This document shows, piece by piece, positions 1 to 10,029 of a DNA stretch of 64,000 nt. Within the stretch, counting starts at the first letter, position 1. Every line of letters starts with the position of its first letter. The stretch lies in contig MU616574.1 in the NCBI GenBank assembly GCA_025201705.1, forward strand, positions 1 to 64,000. Direction: 5' to 3'. This DNA comes from Dissophora ornata (lineage: Eukaryota > Mortierellomycota > Mortierellomycetes > Mortierellales > Mortierellaceae). The notes below the pieces were generated by a model. The model worked only from the letters and a program-made list of their open reading frames with translations, searched no databases and was not told where the DNA came from. The translations under genes were made by a program, and so were the position numbers.

Positions 1-115
1 AAAAAAAAAAAAAAAGAAAAAAAAAAAGCGTTGCAGAGGGGGGGAGTGATATATAACATCGCAAAATGAAAAAGAAAAAAAAAGAAAAGAAAAAAAGTAT
101 CTTTTTTGATCTCTC
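1..115. other. A-rich 3' flank of the transporter gene
   Basis: The first 27 bases are almost pure A with one G, and further A-runs follow to base 96. On the coding strand these are T-rich sequences just past the transporter stop codon. Nothing coding is seen. Confidence 0.6.
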
Positions 116-2635
116 TTACACCTGAACCTCGCTCTCGTTCAAAGCCAAAGTCTCGCGCTCAATATAATCCATAGCATCCGCCGTCCTTCTGAACAGATGC
201 GTCTCGCCTCCTGCACGCTCAAGCAGTTCACTCTTGATGAACAACTCACGCGAGTTTTCCCTCAGCTTCACAAAGTACACCTGGATCTCGCGCGCATGGT
301 ACGCCTCCACAATCTCCAAAAGAATTTGAGCAGCGCTAAGAAGTGTGGGAGGGAAATCGGATATCAGTCACATATTCTTTCCTGAGCTTCTATTTCATGC
401 ATGCAGGCAGGAGCATCGCCCCATTGCTTACCTAGCATCCAACGACGGCATGTTCTCAACATCAAAGACAACATGCGACACTGGGTTTAGGCGAGCCTCC
501 TCCGACGGGTGCACACTCATGTCTCCAAAGACCTCCAAACGGTGCAGTCTGTCCTTGAGCTGTCCAGTGTTGGCAAAGTACAATCCTTCCTCAACCTTGA
601 TGATCAAAACACCATCAATATGCTCGGCAATGCCAGGATAATCCTTGATTGCGCGGACTATTGCAATCAAAAGGGGGGAGAAAATGGGAATAAATTAGCC
701 CCGAGAAAAAAAACAGATCATTATATCAAAATGGTCAATGTGCATTTACATCATATTGCATACATTTGCCCTTGGTTCCAGGCATGCGGCCCATGATCGT
801 AATTCTTGGGTAGGTTGAAGTCTTGATGACCAACAAGAACGAAAGCGCAATGGCAATCAACGTTCCAGCCTCAACCGAGACGCTGATCGTAGCAACAAAT
901 GTCAACAGCAAGAGACCCAGGTCAGACCAGGCCTGAATTTGCCACATGAACTTGAGATCATGTGGTGCCTCGGAGAGGAGCGACAAGGCAGCGACGCAAA
1001 TGATGCCGGCCAAGACAGCCTTGGGGAGGTAGAAAAAGTAGGGCAGCAGGAAAAAGATGGAGAGGAGAACAATCAGGGCGGTAATGAATCCCGCAAGTTG
1101 AGTGTGTGCGCCAGCTTTGTCGTTGATCTTGCTTCGAGAAAGCGATCCGAATGCTGGGATGGCCTGGAAAAGTCCTCCAAAGACGTTGGCGACACCCATA
1201 GCAACCAGCTCACGGTTAGGGCTGACAGAGTAGTTATGCTTGGTTGCATACTGCTTTGTGATAACGATCGACTCGACAAATCCAATAATGGAGATCAACA
1301 CCGATGTGCCAAACAACGATCGGACATTAACACCCTCCGGTGTAGCTGGAATGCTCGGGAGTGGGAATCCTGCGGTCTTGGTGTAGCCCAAGATAGCGAG
1401 TCCGTCCTTGTCCCAACGGAAGACTCCGGTAAGAACAGTGTAAAGGATAACGCACAACAGGATCTCGGGAACAAACTGGAGGAAGGGCAGTTTTGTGAGG
1501 CGCTTCTTGAAGGACCCGAACGAAAGAAGGAAAATGATGCTCGAGAAGGAGACGACCGTGGTCAGGATGTGGATTTCGGAAAACTTTCCCACAATGAACA
1601 CCAGCTTCTCAATGGTCGAAGACTGCTCTCCAATGCCAGACTCTTCAGCCAGCGCCTTGAGTCCAAAGAGGGTGATTGACTGTTCAATGATGACCACAAC
1701 CGCAACGGCAGTGATAAAACCACGCAGCAACGCCCTGGACAGAACCGAATCCAAGAATCCAAGGCGAACAAATCCCAGAAAGAAGGTAAAGAGACCGACG
1801 AACAAAGTAATAAGACATCCGATCGCCAATGCGGTCTGGGGATCAGAGTTGCCACTCGCGTGCTGTTGCTGAGCAATCGCAGTTCCGACCAACATGGAGA
1901 CGAGCGCCTCGGGTCCGACCGACAACTGGCGGGATGTACCAAAGATGGCGTAGAGGACTCCAGGGACAAAGGCCGAGTAAAGACCATGGACTGGGTCAAG
2001 ATGGGCCAGCGCGGTTGCATAGGACAAGCTCTGAGGAATGATCAAACAGGCGACGGTCAGACCAGCGATGAAATCATGGCCGAATCCACCCATGGAGTAG
2101 TGGGGCAACCAACGGAAGACGGGTACATAGTAGCGCAACCTGGTCTTGAATGTTATCCAAAGACCTGCGCCTGGAGTCACCGCTGAGCGAACAAAGAACG
2201 CATGAGTAGGAGATACAGGTCAAAAAAAAGAATGCGGAGGGGTCAATGGCCTGCGCATTGTTGTCAAAAATCGGACATGTCGCTTTGCGTCTGTTTGAAC
2301 AGAGAAACCACAACTTACACAGCTCTTCGTCGTCTTCGGGCTGCTGATAAACCCTGCCACGCTTGACAAAGGGAGTGCGCTCGTTGCTGTCGTCCTCGCT
2401 GTCAGAGCTATCGACATTGACGGGGGAGTAGCCTGCAACAAAGAGGGGGGGAAGTAGTATTTCGGAGACGGAAAAAGTTAGAAAGGATTGTCCGTGGGGA
2501 TGGACAGGGGCACTGTCCACGCTAGCGCCCCTGGACGATATGGCGGTTGCAACGGACATGTCTTTGTGTTTCCCCTGGTCATTGAAACTTACGAGGGCTG
2601 GTCCGCGAGGACTGGCCATGGGAGGCGCGAGTCAT
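116..2635 (-). CDS. SulP/SLC26-family anion (sulfate) transporter with C-terminal STAS domain
   Basis: Five exons read on the minus strand: 2593-2635, 2319-2432, 764-2182, 432-657 and 116-335, giving 673 residues. The start is the ATG at 2635 because only that frame joins in phase to the acidic N-terminal exon (DSSDSEDDSNERTP). The third exon holds the membrane domain, with SulP signatures such as FIAGLTVACLIIPQS, a GLYSAFVPGVLYAIFG segment and TSRQLSVGPEALVSML. The last two exons encode a STAS domain (DGVLIIKVEEGLYFANTG, then VVFDVENMPSLDAS). The family moves sulfate or other anions across the plasma or an organelle membrane, and STAS is a cytosolic regulatory domain. Substrate cannot be read from sequence; sulfate is the usual fungal one. 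Length matches the family. All joins use GT-AG sites. Confidence 0.9.
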
Positions 2636-3292
2636 GGTGCGATTCCGAGAGAAGAGAGAATCAGCAGGCGGACCCGGTTGGGATTGAGAAGGCGGGGGAT
2701 GGGGGGGATGAGTCAGGGATTGCGGGCGAATGCACAAGGACGATTCTGAAGAAGAGAGGAGAGGAGGGCGTGGGGCGCAAATAAGAAATAAGAAGTAAGA
2801 AATAAGGTGCAAAAAACAGAAAAACAGGCGGCGGGACGGGAGATGGAAGAGTATCTGTGGATGGTGTGAAATGACAACAACAAACACGCAACTCTGCCCC
2901 TTGGACAGGGGGATAGAAGCGAGGGAGAGAGAGCTACCTGGAGAACTACCTCGAGAACTACCTCGAGAACAAGCAACGCTGGCTTGCATCGATGCCGGTC
3001 ATGGACGCTACAGAGATGAGCAACCTATGCAGCCATGATCTCCCTTGCATGCCACCGTGCATGCTATACGCACACTCTCACTGGCGCACCTTATCATCCG
3101 CAGTCTATCCAACAACCATCAGCAACTCATCCCTGGAACCATCATAGCCCATCAGCTTTGTCTAGCTCTCGCGATACATATCCAATCTTCACAGCAGACC
3201 ATTGCCCAAACGCACATCTGCGCACATCTCTCTTTTTGTTTATTCTGAAATCCTAGATGTTCATCCCCACGGTCTGGCCTGTAACCCTTTCC
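2636..3292. other. Intergenic, upstream of the SulP gene
   Basis: This stretch lies between the transporter start and the stop of the HAD-like gene, both on the minus strand, so it should carry the transporter promoter and 5' leader. It contains a short 12-bp tandem repeat (listed separately). No convincing coding sequence was found; the ORFs here are low-complexity pyrimidine-rich frames. Confidence 0.5.
2934..2969. repeat. 12-bp tandem repeat, three copies
   Basis: The unit CTACCTCGAGAA appears three times in a row, the first copy with one mismatch (CTACCTGGAGAA). It sits about 300 bp upstream of the transporter start, in its probable leader or promoter. Function unknown. Confidence 0.8.
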
Positions 3293-4282
3293 TCAGACTG
3301 GGCAGCCCGCAAGATGGGCCCTCCACGACTCCAACAGACCCGGCAACTCTGACAGCGCCTTGAGTTGGTAGTCGACATGACTATAACCCTCTGCCGACAA
3401 GTCCACCGCCTCGGCCGAGATCAACACCGTCCTGGCTCCCAGCACACGGGCCCAACTCAGCGCCTTCACGCTATCATCCAACACCACAACCTCATCCCTG
3501 TCCTCTCCACCCTCCACCACCACACCCGAGGCACCGTCACGTTGGACAACATTCACGCCCACACGTGAAAACACCCTTTGGTAATACAGCGAAGAGATCT
3601 TCAAGCTGTTGACCTTGTCTGACCCATAAAGGTCATCAAAACACTCGAGCACGCCTAACCCCTTCAGGATATGCTGCAAGTCTTCGAAACTATCCGAGGA
3701 ACTGGTGCAAAGCTTGAAGGAGTGATCGCCATGTGCCTTGCGAATCGTATCCAGCTTTCGAATCGCGTCTACTGCTCCGGGGTAATCCGCCCTGACTCGC
3801 TCGATCGCATATATATGAGCAGACCGTCCCAGCTGAACCAGTTCATCATCCGTTAGTCCAGGTAGGATCTTGGACTCTAGCTCTGGGAGATGAGGAGAAG
3901 CGACTCGGCACATCTCTTTGATCCAGATGAGGAGATGGTATCGTTCAAAGATCCAGTACACGTTCGTCTCCTTGTTCGACCCACTCTCGACCTCGGCAGG
4001 ATCTTGACCCGCCGCAATGGCTTTGGCCTGTGCCTCGGCAGCAAGTTCGATGGCTTGCATCATGTACTCGTGCCAGCGACTGAAGAATGGTCGAATGATT
4101 TGGGCATTGGCTTGACCCCAGACTTGAGCAGTTCCTCCGAGGACGGTTGTGGGAATGTACTCGCTGAGGTAACGAATCCACTGTGGGGCACGCTGAGTGT
4201 TGTCGTTGATGACTCCAGCAGAATCGAGAAAGATGGCCGAGGGCATCTTGGAAGGGTACTTGGCCAAGCTTTGGATAGTCAT
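3293..4282 (-). CDS. HAD-superfamily hydrolase-like protein
   Basis: Single exon, 329 residues from the chosen ATG at 4282 (MTIQSLAKYP). Haloacid dehalogenase motifs can be followed: motif I FLDSAGVIND with the presumed nucleophile Asp20, motif II LCTSSSD, a motif III Lys in the SDKVNSLK region, and motif IV VVVLDDSVKALSWA, near a Rossmann-like end (GARTVLI). The second Asp usual in motif I (DxD) is Ala22, as in the DxAG form known from phosphonatases. The large insert between motifs I and II (about residues 40-180) fits an alpha-helical C1 cap. Substrate unknown. The frame is open upstream to an ATG at 4450, which would add a hydrophobic segment (LLFLFLCSYLLSTHA) and make it secreted or membrane-anchored; an ATG at 4246 is the third option. 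Confidence 0.75.
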   Translation of the reverse strand: MTIQSLAKYPSKMPSAIFLDSAGVINDNTQRAPQWIRYLSEYIPTTVLGGTAQVWGQANAQIIRPFFSRWHEYMMQAIELAAEAQAKAIAAGQDPAEVESGSNKETNVYWIFERYHLLIWIKEMCRVASPHLPELESKILPGLTDDELVQLGRSAHIYAIERVRADYPGAVDAIRKLDTIRKAHGDHSFKLCTSSSDSFEDLQHILKGLGVLECFDDLYGSDKVNSLKISSLYYQRVFSRVGVNVVQRDGASGVVVEGGEDRDEVVVLDDSVKALSWARVLGARTVLISAEAVDLSAEGYSHVDYQLKALSELPGLLESWRAHLAGCPV

Positions 4283-4661
4283 TTTCGCTTTTGGCGTCTT
4301 TTTTTTTGGATTCGGTGGAGGAAAAGCGTGTGTTGAAAGAAGATAAGAACAGAGGAAAAGAAACAGAAGTACCGCATGTGAACACCAATTTATGGCGGTA
4401 CAACGGAAATGAGGCTGCGTGTGAGCATCTTCACTCTTGGCCGCTGACACTCGATACTAACGCTGTGCAAGTTGGCTTGTGTTTGCGCGATTCCTGCTCA
4501 ATGCTACAAGTCAACCCCCTCCCTCCCTCTAGAATACCATGGACTATGCACAAGCAAGCACGCGCATAGATTGCGATGAAGGTTTTTTTGCGCAGCAGCT
4601 TCATGGGAGCGCGTTTATTGTGTAGTCTATAGTATTACGGTATGGCCGCATTATTGTATGT

Positions 4662-5847
4662 TTAGGCTGTGAGTTGGTATGAGGACGACGCCTCAGACAC
4701 CAGAAAGCCAACTTGGCACTCCTTGAGCATGTACTCGTAGTTGACCCACTTGTGCGTCAGATCTACGTGAGTGCAGAGTAGAACAGACCCCTAGGCGTTA
4801 GTTCTAGCATTCCAGGCATGCAGTGTAATACTAATCTACCTTAACTCAAAAGGAAAGACGGTACTTACTAAAGAGTCGCGTGCCATCGCGTCCGGCGCAT
4901 CTCAAGAGCTCCTTCTCTCCACCTGGATGGAAGGGGAGATAGGCTGTGATATTGTAAACCTTGCCATTGAGAACTGTCCATGCATCGTCAGCTTTGTTAT
5001 GGGCTTTGAGATCCGCCAACGTGTATCGCCCAATGGCCATCACACCCTATGCATAGAACCGGTACATAAACGAATGGGTAAGCACGATAGCAATGCATGT
5101 ATATCGCACTCATCAAAAAAAAACATAGAGTTGGCTTGTCGCTGGATCATGGATACATCTTACCCTTAGGTCCGTTCCGGAAGTTGTCAGGCGGGCCCAG
5201 TCAAGAGGCGAGTGCCCTGGTGCGAGTGCAAACTTGATTCTCCTCTTTGATTTAGGATCAGTCGAGCATGCCGCCAAGCGTTGAGGACCGTTTTCGGCTG
5301 GAAAGCTGGGTATAGCCTCTTTATGGAGGAGGCAATGATGAGAGAAATGGACAAGTCAGCACCATAATACTACAATTGCTGGGATTTATAAATGCACAGG
5401 CCAAGAAGGATCTGTTCGCTCATGGGCTAAGGGAGATTGCCCGTGGATCATCAGGTACGGGAAAGAGTTGGTGCGCAAACAGGGCCTTATTTTCGCAGGC
5501 AAAAACATACCATCTGGCGCGTCCGCTGTGGATAGGGTCATGGACGGTGTTGGGAGCACAATCTTGACCTCGGAGTTGTTCTCCGAATCCGAGTCGGAAT
5601 CAGGAGCAAAGATGGTTGGGGGCTGGAGCGAACCAAGGGAGATAGAGGGCATAGAAAGGATGGAGGGAGTGGGTGTTTGGACAAAGATTGTGTCGTTGTT
5701 GATAGCCTTGGAACTGTATGGGTTCGGCGCAGCAGGGGTATCTGCGGTGGCTGTGCCCTGGCTGCTGTTGTCGTTTGTGGTACTGCTGTCTGGAGTGCCC
5801 TCAACGGGATAAACATAGTCTTTGATGGCGCTGTAAAGGAATGACAT
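4662..5847 (-). CDS. IRC21: Cytochrome b5-like heme protein (IRC21/CYB5R4 N-terminal type)
   Basis: Four exons: 5511-5847, 5164-5318, 4869-5046 and 4662-4762; 256 residues. The first ~120 residues are Ser/Thr/Pro-rich and disordered. They are followed by the linker LAPGHSPLDWARLTTSGTDL, which precedes the heme domain in CYB5R4-type and yeast Irc21-type proteins, then a cytochrome b5 fold with the first axial ligand in FHPGGEKELLRCAGRDG and the second in NLTHKWVNYEYMLKECQVG. No flavin reductase or CS domain follows: a stop comes 11 residues after the heme domain. Role by family: one-electron carrier, probably at the ER or in the cytosol. Phases agree at every join. The gene symbol rests on domain layout only. 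Confidence 0.85.
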
Positions 5848-6145
5848 GATGCGGGATGGAAGAGCTTTATGATTATGCTTCCAGGCGGGTATAAGGAAAG
5901 GATGGGATTGTTGGTATGAATGCAGAGAGTGGAGTGGAGTGATGCAAATCATCACCAAGAAGGTTCGCTGCGATGCAAATGTCACACGAATGCAATGATC
6001 TGCTTACGGGGCACGTCCGCCACAGCCATGTCTGCGAAGAAGGACATGCATGCTGACAAAAAAAAGGTGTCGAGCAAGGGCGACTAGAAAAAAAAAAAGG
6101 CACTGACAAAAAGACCACATCTTGCGGTACCGATTTTATTTCATT

Positions 6146-9100
6146 TCAATATCCTGGAGAATACGGATTCACCTCCACCACAGGCGCCTTCTCATGTAAC
6201 GCCTTCAAAATCTCGTTCTGCCCCTCAAATGGCTGGCAATACACACAGGACTCATGTCTGCAGTTAAACAGTAGCTTCTTAAGCGGGAGTCCGACTTCAT
6301 GTTCATTGCGTTTTGGAACAGAGTCTTCCAACGCCTGGAATCGTTCCAGATGGAATTTTGTGTGCTGCAAGTCCAGTTCCTCCAACGCAGTGAAATCGAT
6401 GGACACAAAGATAACACTCCATTGCTGGTCCGGCATAATGACGCAGCTCAGTGTAAGGTTCTTCAAATGCGCCCATGAGTCGGGCTGCTGGGAACTGCGC
6501 AGAGTTATTTGGTCTGTCGACGGCGTCTCTGAAGACAGTACAGGTGCATCTGGTTGCTGTGGGGGCGGCTTGCAGACAATACAGGCAATCCAGGCAGCAA
6601 AGCTTTCCGGATACTCTTTCGGGGCTGACGATCGTAGGTCGAATTTTTCCAGCTCTGGCAAGTGGCTTCTCATTGGGAACAGATTCGCAATCTTTGGCGT
6701 CCACACAGTGCCCTCCAAACACAACTCCTTCAATTTCTTTAGATGGTTATCAGACAACCGCGCAACCTTTCCTTCCCACCCTTGATCATCCAGGCGCAGT
6801 GTAAAGTACGGCTCTTTCAGGCTGAGAGAACGTGCGATAATCCGATCCATGCGCTCTAGCCCATCTAAAGATAGCGTCCCGAGGCTCACCTTGAGCGACT
6901 CAAGTTTCGAACCGGCGCTCTCAGTGGAAGTGTCTAGCAGCAGAGTGATATCGTCGAGGCTGTCGCTGTACAAGTCTGAATCCAGTCCTGTAATAGACCA
7001 ACCGTACTGGCGGAACAATTTGAGGAGACCATCGTTGATATCTGATCGAGAGCGGAGTATGATCTGGGTGGACATGTCGAACTCTGACGACTTGTCATCG
7101 AAATCCACAGAGAAATTAACGCTCGCGCCTGTCGTGCCACTCCATCTCTCAAGCTTGCACAGAGAGGTTGGTTGACCGCGGTCGAGAAAGTCTTGCCTTG
7201 CTGACACCGTCCACTCCGCGACATCGGCATAGTAATTTTTCCAGCACGTAAAAGAGACCTTTGATAATTTCGGATTGTGCTGTAGAATATCCGTATAACG
7301 GTCCTTGTCGGTTTGACTTCCTTGCAGAGTTAGCGCCAGTGTAGTGAGATGCCCCCCAAGAATAAACTCTTGCATGTCACTGTTGTTCAGTTCGCTCAAC
7401 ATGAACTTTTGGACCTCCAAAGTTTCAATGTTGCCCTTTGAGAGTCCCATGACTGCAGAGTAGTCTGAATCATCCGCTGTGAAGGTCTTGAGGTTACGGA
7501 ACAGCGAGGCATTGCGATAGATATACATGAATGTGTAGTGACCTTGGCCAGACTTGACAGAGAGCGAAGTCAGAGAGCGACAGTGCTCGAGAATCCCTCC
7601 AATCATGGTTTGCCCTGTCTTAATAACCGACAATCCATAGAAAGAGAGAACTCGAAGGTTCGCGGCGGCTTTCATAGCAAAGATGTTCACATGCGCAAAG
7701 TCATCGTTCCGGATCTGGAGGTTCATCGACTGTATCCTCCCATTCGACATCATCTGCAGGACTGGCTCGAATCGAGAGTGGTTGAAATCCTCTGGATTGT
7801 TGCTGTTGTAATCTATGACGACAGAGTCACATCCACTCAAGTCTAGGCGAACCACATTTGCCTTCGTGACAGACGTTGATAGAGTCTTGAGATCGTCCCA
7901 GGTCGGATCCCAACGCAACGTAATCGCAAGCTCCTGAATGCAGTGCGCCTTTATCATCGCGTCATAGAACTGCTTGGCCAGGGTGTTGGATTTGAGCTCG
8001 ATCTTGATCTTGCCCTCTTCCTCGATGAAGGTTCCCTTGTTAGCCTCGACGATCTCCTGGAGCTCCATAAGCGCTGATTTCTGGTAAATATCATGGTAAT
8101 GGTCCATGCACACCCATTTGACATGCCCGTCTGATGTGACAATCCGATACAAGTTTCCCAGAACGCGACTTTTGTCATTGATACTCAGATAAGACTGGAG
8201 TTGACGGAGATCCGCCCCTTCCAGGACCTCCTGGCTCTCCAACTCCATTTGGCTTGCGGTTGTCTTCAAACCTTCTGATGTGTCGGTCCCTTGATCTTGA
8301 ATAAACGTGATAGAATCGTCCACCAGACCGCCAATGGCCATTTTCGAGAAATCAAGGTGTTCTTGGATTGAATCGATGCCATCGAGAAATTTGAGATGCC
8401 CCAAGACTGGAACAGCTATTCCCGCCGCAATGAATCCGTACTTGACCATCTGCAACATTGTCAGAACATAGGGCCCGTACTTCTCAAAGAATTCATCTGG
8501 CCTCTGTATGTCATATCCATCGTGCTTGGCCAAGTGAATCTCGTGCGACATCTTGCTACCCTCCATCTTGGTGTGAATCCCACACTCGCACAAGAAGAAC
8601 AATCGAAAAAGTTTTGCGAATGGTTTGCCCAACTTGTCTCTTTTTCGCTTCTCTCTCGGCAGAATGATAAAGAGTCGAGGGATAGGATACTCGTGTAGTT
8701 CATACGTCTGGGTGACGACCGTTTGAACTCGATTCTGGATGAGGGCGAGACGGTCCAAGGCTTGCTCTTGATTCTCTAGTAGTTTCCCCATCAATTCCTT
8801 CCGCATTTGCTGCTGCTCCTCTCGCATTCGCTGCTGCATCTCACTCTTTTCCTCTTGCACACGAATCAACTGCTCCTGAAGCGCCAAGATCTTATCATTG
8901 GCAACCTGTAATCTGTCAAACCGCTCGCCCATCATAGTTGCTACCTGCATCTGACTAGATATAATCGCTTGAAAGTATGGATCCTGAGACCCCTCAAAGA
9001 GTTGAAAGTGCAGAGGTGATTTTGGCTCTTTAAATTGCGTGGGCGAGGCGAGTTCCTTGCCTGTGGGCATGAATTGAGGGAGCGTCAGGCTGGCCGAGTT

Positions 9101-9677
9101 CAACGGCGGGACTTTGGTGGGAATATCTTGTCCTGCAAGGTTCCCAGCGACGTCACGAACGAGCTCAGGTTTGAACTCAGCGGCCATATCAGCTGAGATT
9201 TCAGACTTTGTTTCCAGCGATATCGCTGTGGGTGAAGACGAGCCATTAACCGCAGTGACCGATGGACGCGCTTCATTTGTGTGATTCTTGCTCTCGACAA
9301 TGACCTTGAGGGTTACTCCTGGCTGGCAACAGATCCGAAGCGGAATAAGGCTACGTTCGAAGGGAAAAAATGCTGGTGTTTAGGGACTTTGCTTGTATAA
9401 GAGTGTCTCTGGACAGCATTCAGGGGCTCCCAACTAAAGAGCATCTTTACTGATGCTTGGAAACTCACCTTTCAAAGTTATCATCAGTCAAGAACGAGAC
9501 TGCGGCCCCGTCATTGAGGATGTACTTTGCATTCTCAAAGATAAGCTGGAGATCCTTCCAGAGCACAACTCGTTGTCCTCTCTTGTCATCAATTCGGATG
9601 TTGATGTTGACAGGGTCGGAGATGGGCAGTGAATTCGGGGACGAGTAAGCCTGAAAAGCTTGTCGGTTATCAGCCAT
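6146..9677 (-). CDS. Copy A of a lineage-specific coiled-coil / LRR-like family (unknown function)
   Basis: Two exons (9469-9677 and 6146-9350), 1137 residues; the intron is phase 2, right after TDDNFE. Order of parts: N-terminal module, residues 1-~95 (RQAFQAYSSP, GQRVVLWKDL, LIPLRICCQPGVTLKVIVES), possibly ubiquitin-like; variable linker to ~205; coiled coil ~207-275; conserved core ~285-390 (YELHEYPIPRLFIILP, FLCECGIHTKMEGSK, DEFFEKYGPYVLTMLQMVKY and a hydrophobic run GFIAAGIAVPVLG); a second block ~450-490 (INDKSRVLGNLYRIVT, VKWVCMDHYHDIY); then ~600 residues with irregular leucine-rich-like repeats. No P-loop, kinase or nuclease motif was seen. I recall similar cores only in Mortierella-like and Glomeromycotina proteins. 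The pyrimidine-rich 5' leader resembles those of its paralogues. Confidence 0.8.
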
Positions 9678-10029
9678 GGATGCGAGAGTGTCATAAAAAA
9701 ATTTAGGGAGTAAGGAAAGAGAGAAAATAACCGATGTCCAAACTGAGATGCATAGATGAGTAGATTCGTTTGTTGTTTTGCAAAGCGTAGGCCCATCTAG
9801 TCCCCCAAATGCCGAACGTCACGAAGAATACCCTCTTCGTAGCCCCAAAAGGTTGATGTGTTTATGCAAACAGCTCATCGATGATGCGTTGACCGCGTAC
9901 ACCGTTCTTTATACAAAAAGTATTATACCCCCCCTCTCTCTCTTTTTTTTTTTTTTTAAAAAAAAAAAACTTTTGAAAGGTCTACAACGACGGATTGATC
10001 ACTCGAATAAGAGTGTTGGTATTTTATTA
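9678..10029. other. Intergenic between copies A and B
   Basis: It holds the promoter and leader of copy A and the 3' flank of copy B. The only clear structure is the T/A palindrome listed separately. No gene seen. Confidence 0.5.
9943..9969. repeat. T15-A12 homopolymer palindrome
   Basis: Fifteen T are followed directly by twelve A, so the sequence can fold back on itself with almost no loop. It lies about 60 bp past the stop of copy B on its coding strand and could act in 3' end formation, or be the remnant of two oligo-A tails. Confidence 0.7.

Noticed and set aside
1..27. Telomere or scaffold-end repeat
   Set aside because: Only poly-A; no TTAGGG-type repeat on either strand.
658..770. 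A GC-AG intron in the SulP gene (GC donor at 769)
   Set aside because: A normal GT donor six bases further (GTATGC at 763) keeps the phase and gives a more typical SulP junction (GTKGKFRAIKDYP).
939..1679. 246-residue plus-strand ORF
   Set aside because: Fully antisense to the membrane exon of the transporter; composition (Glu, Asp, Gly, Arg rich, no pattern) is that of a shadow frame.
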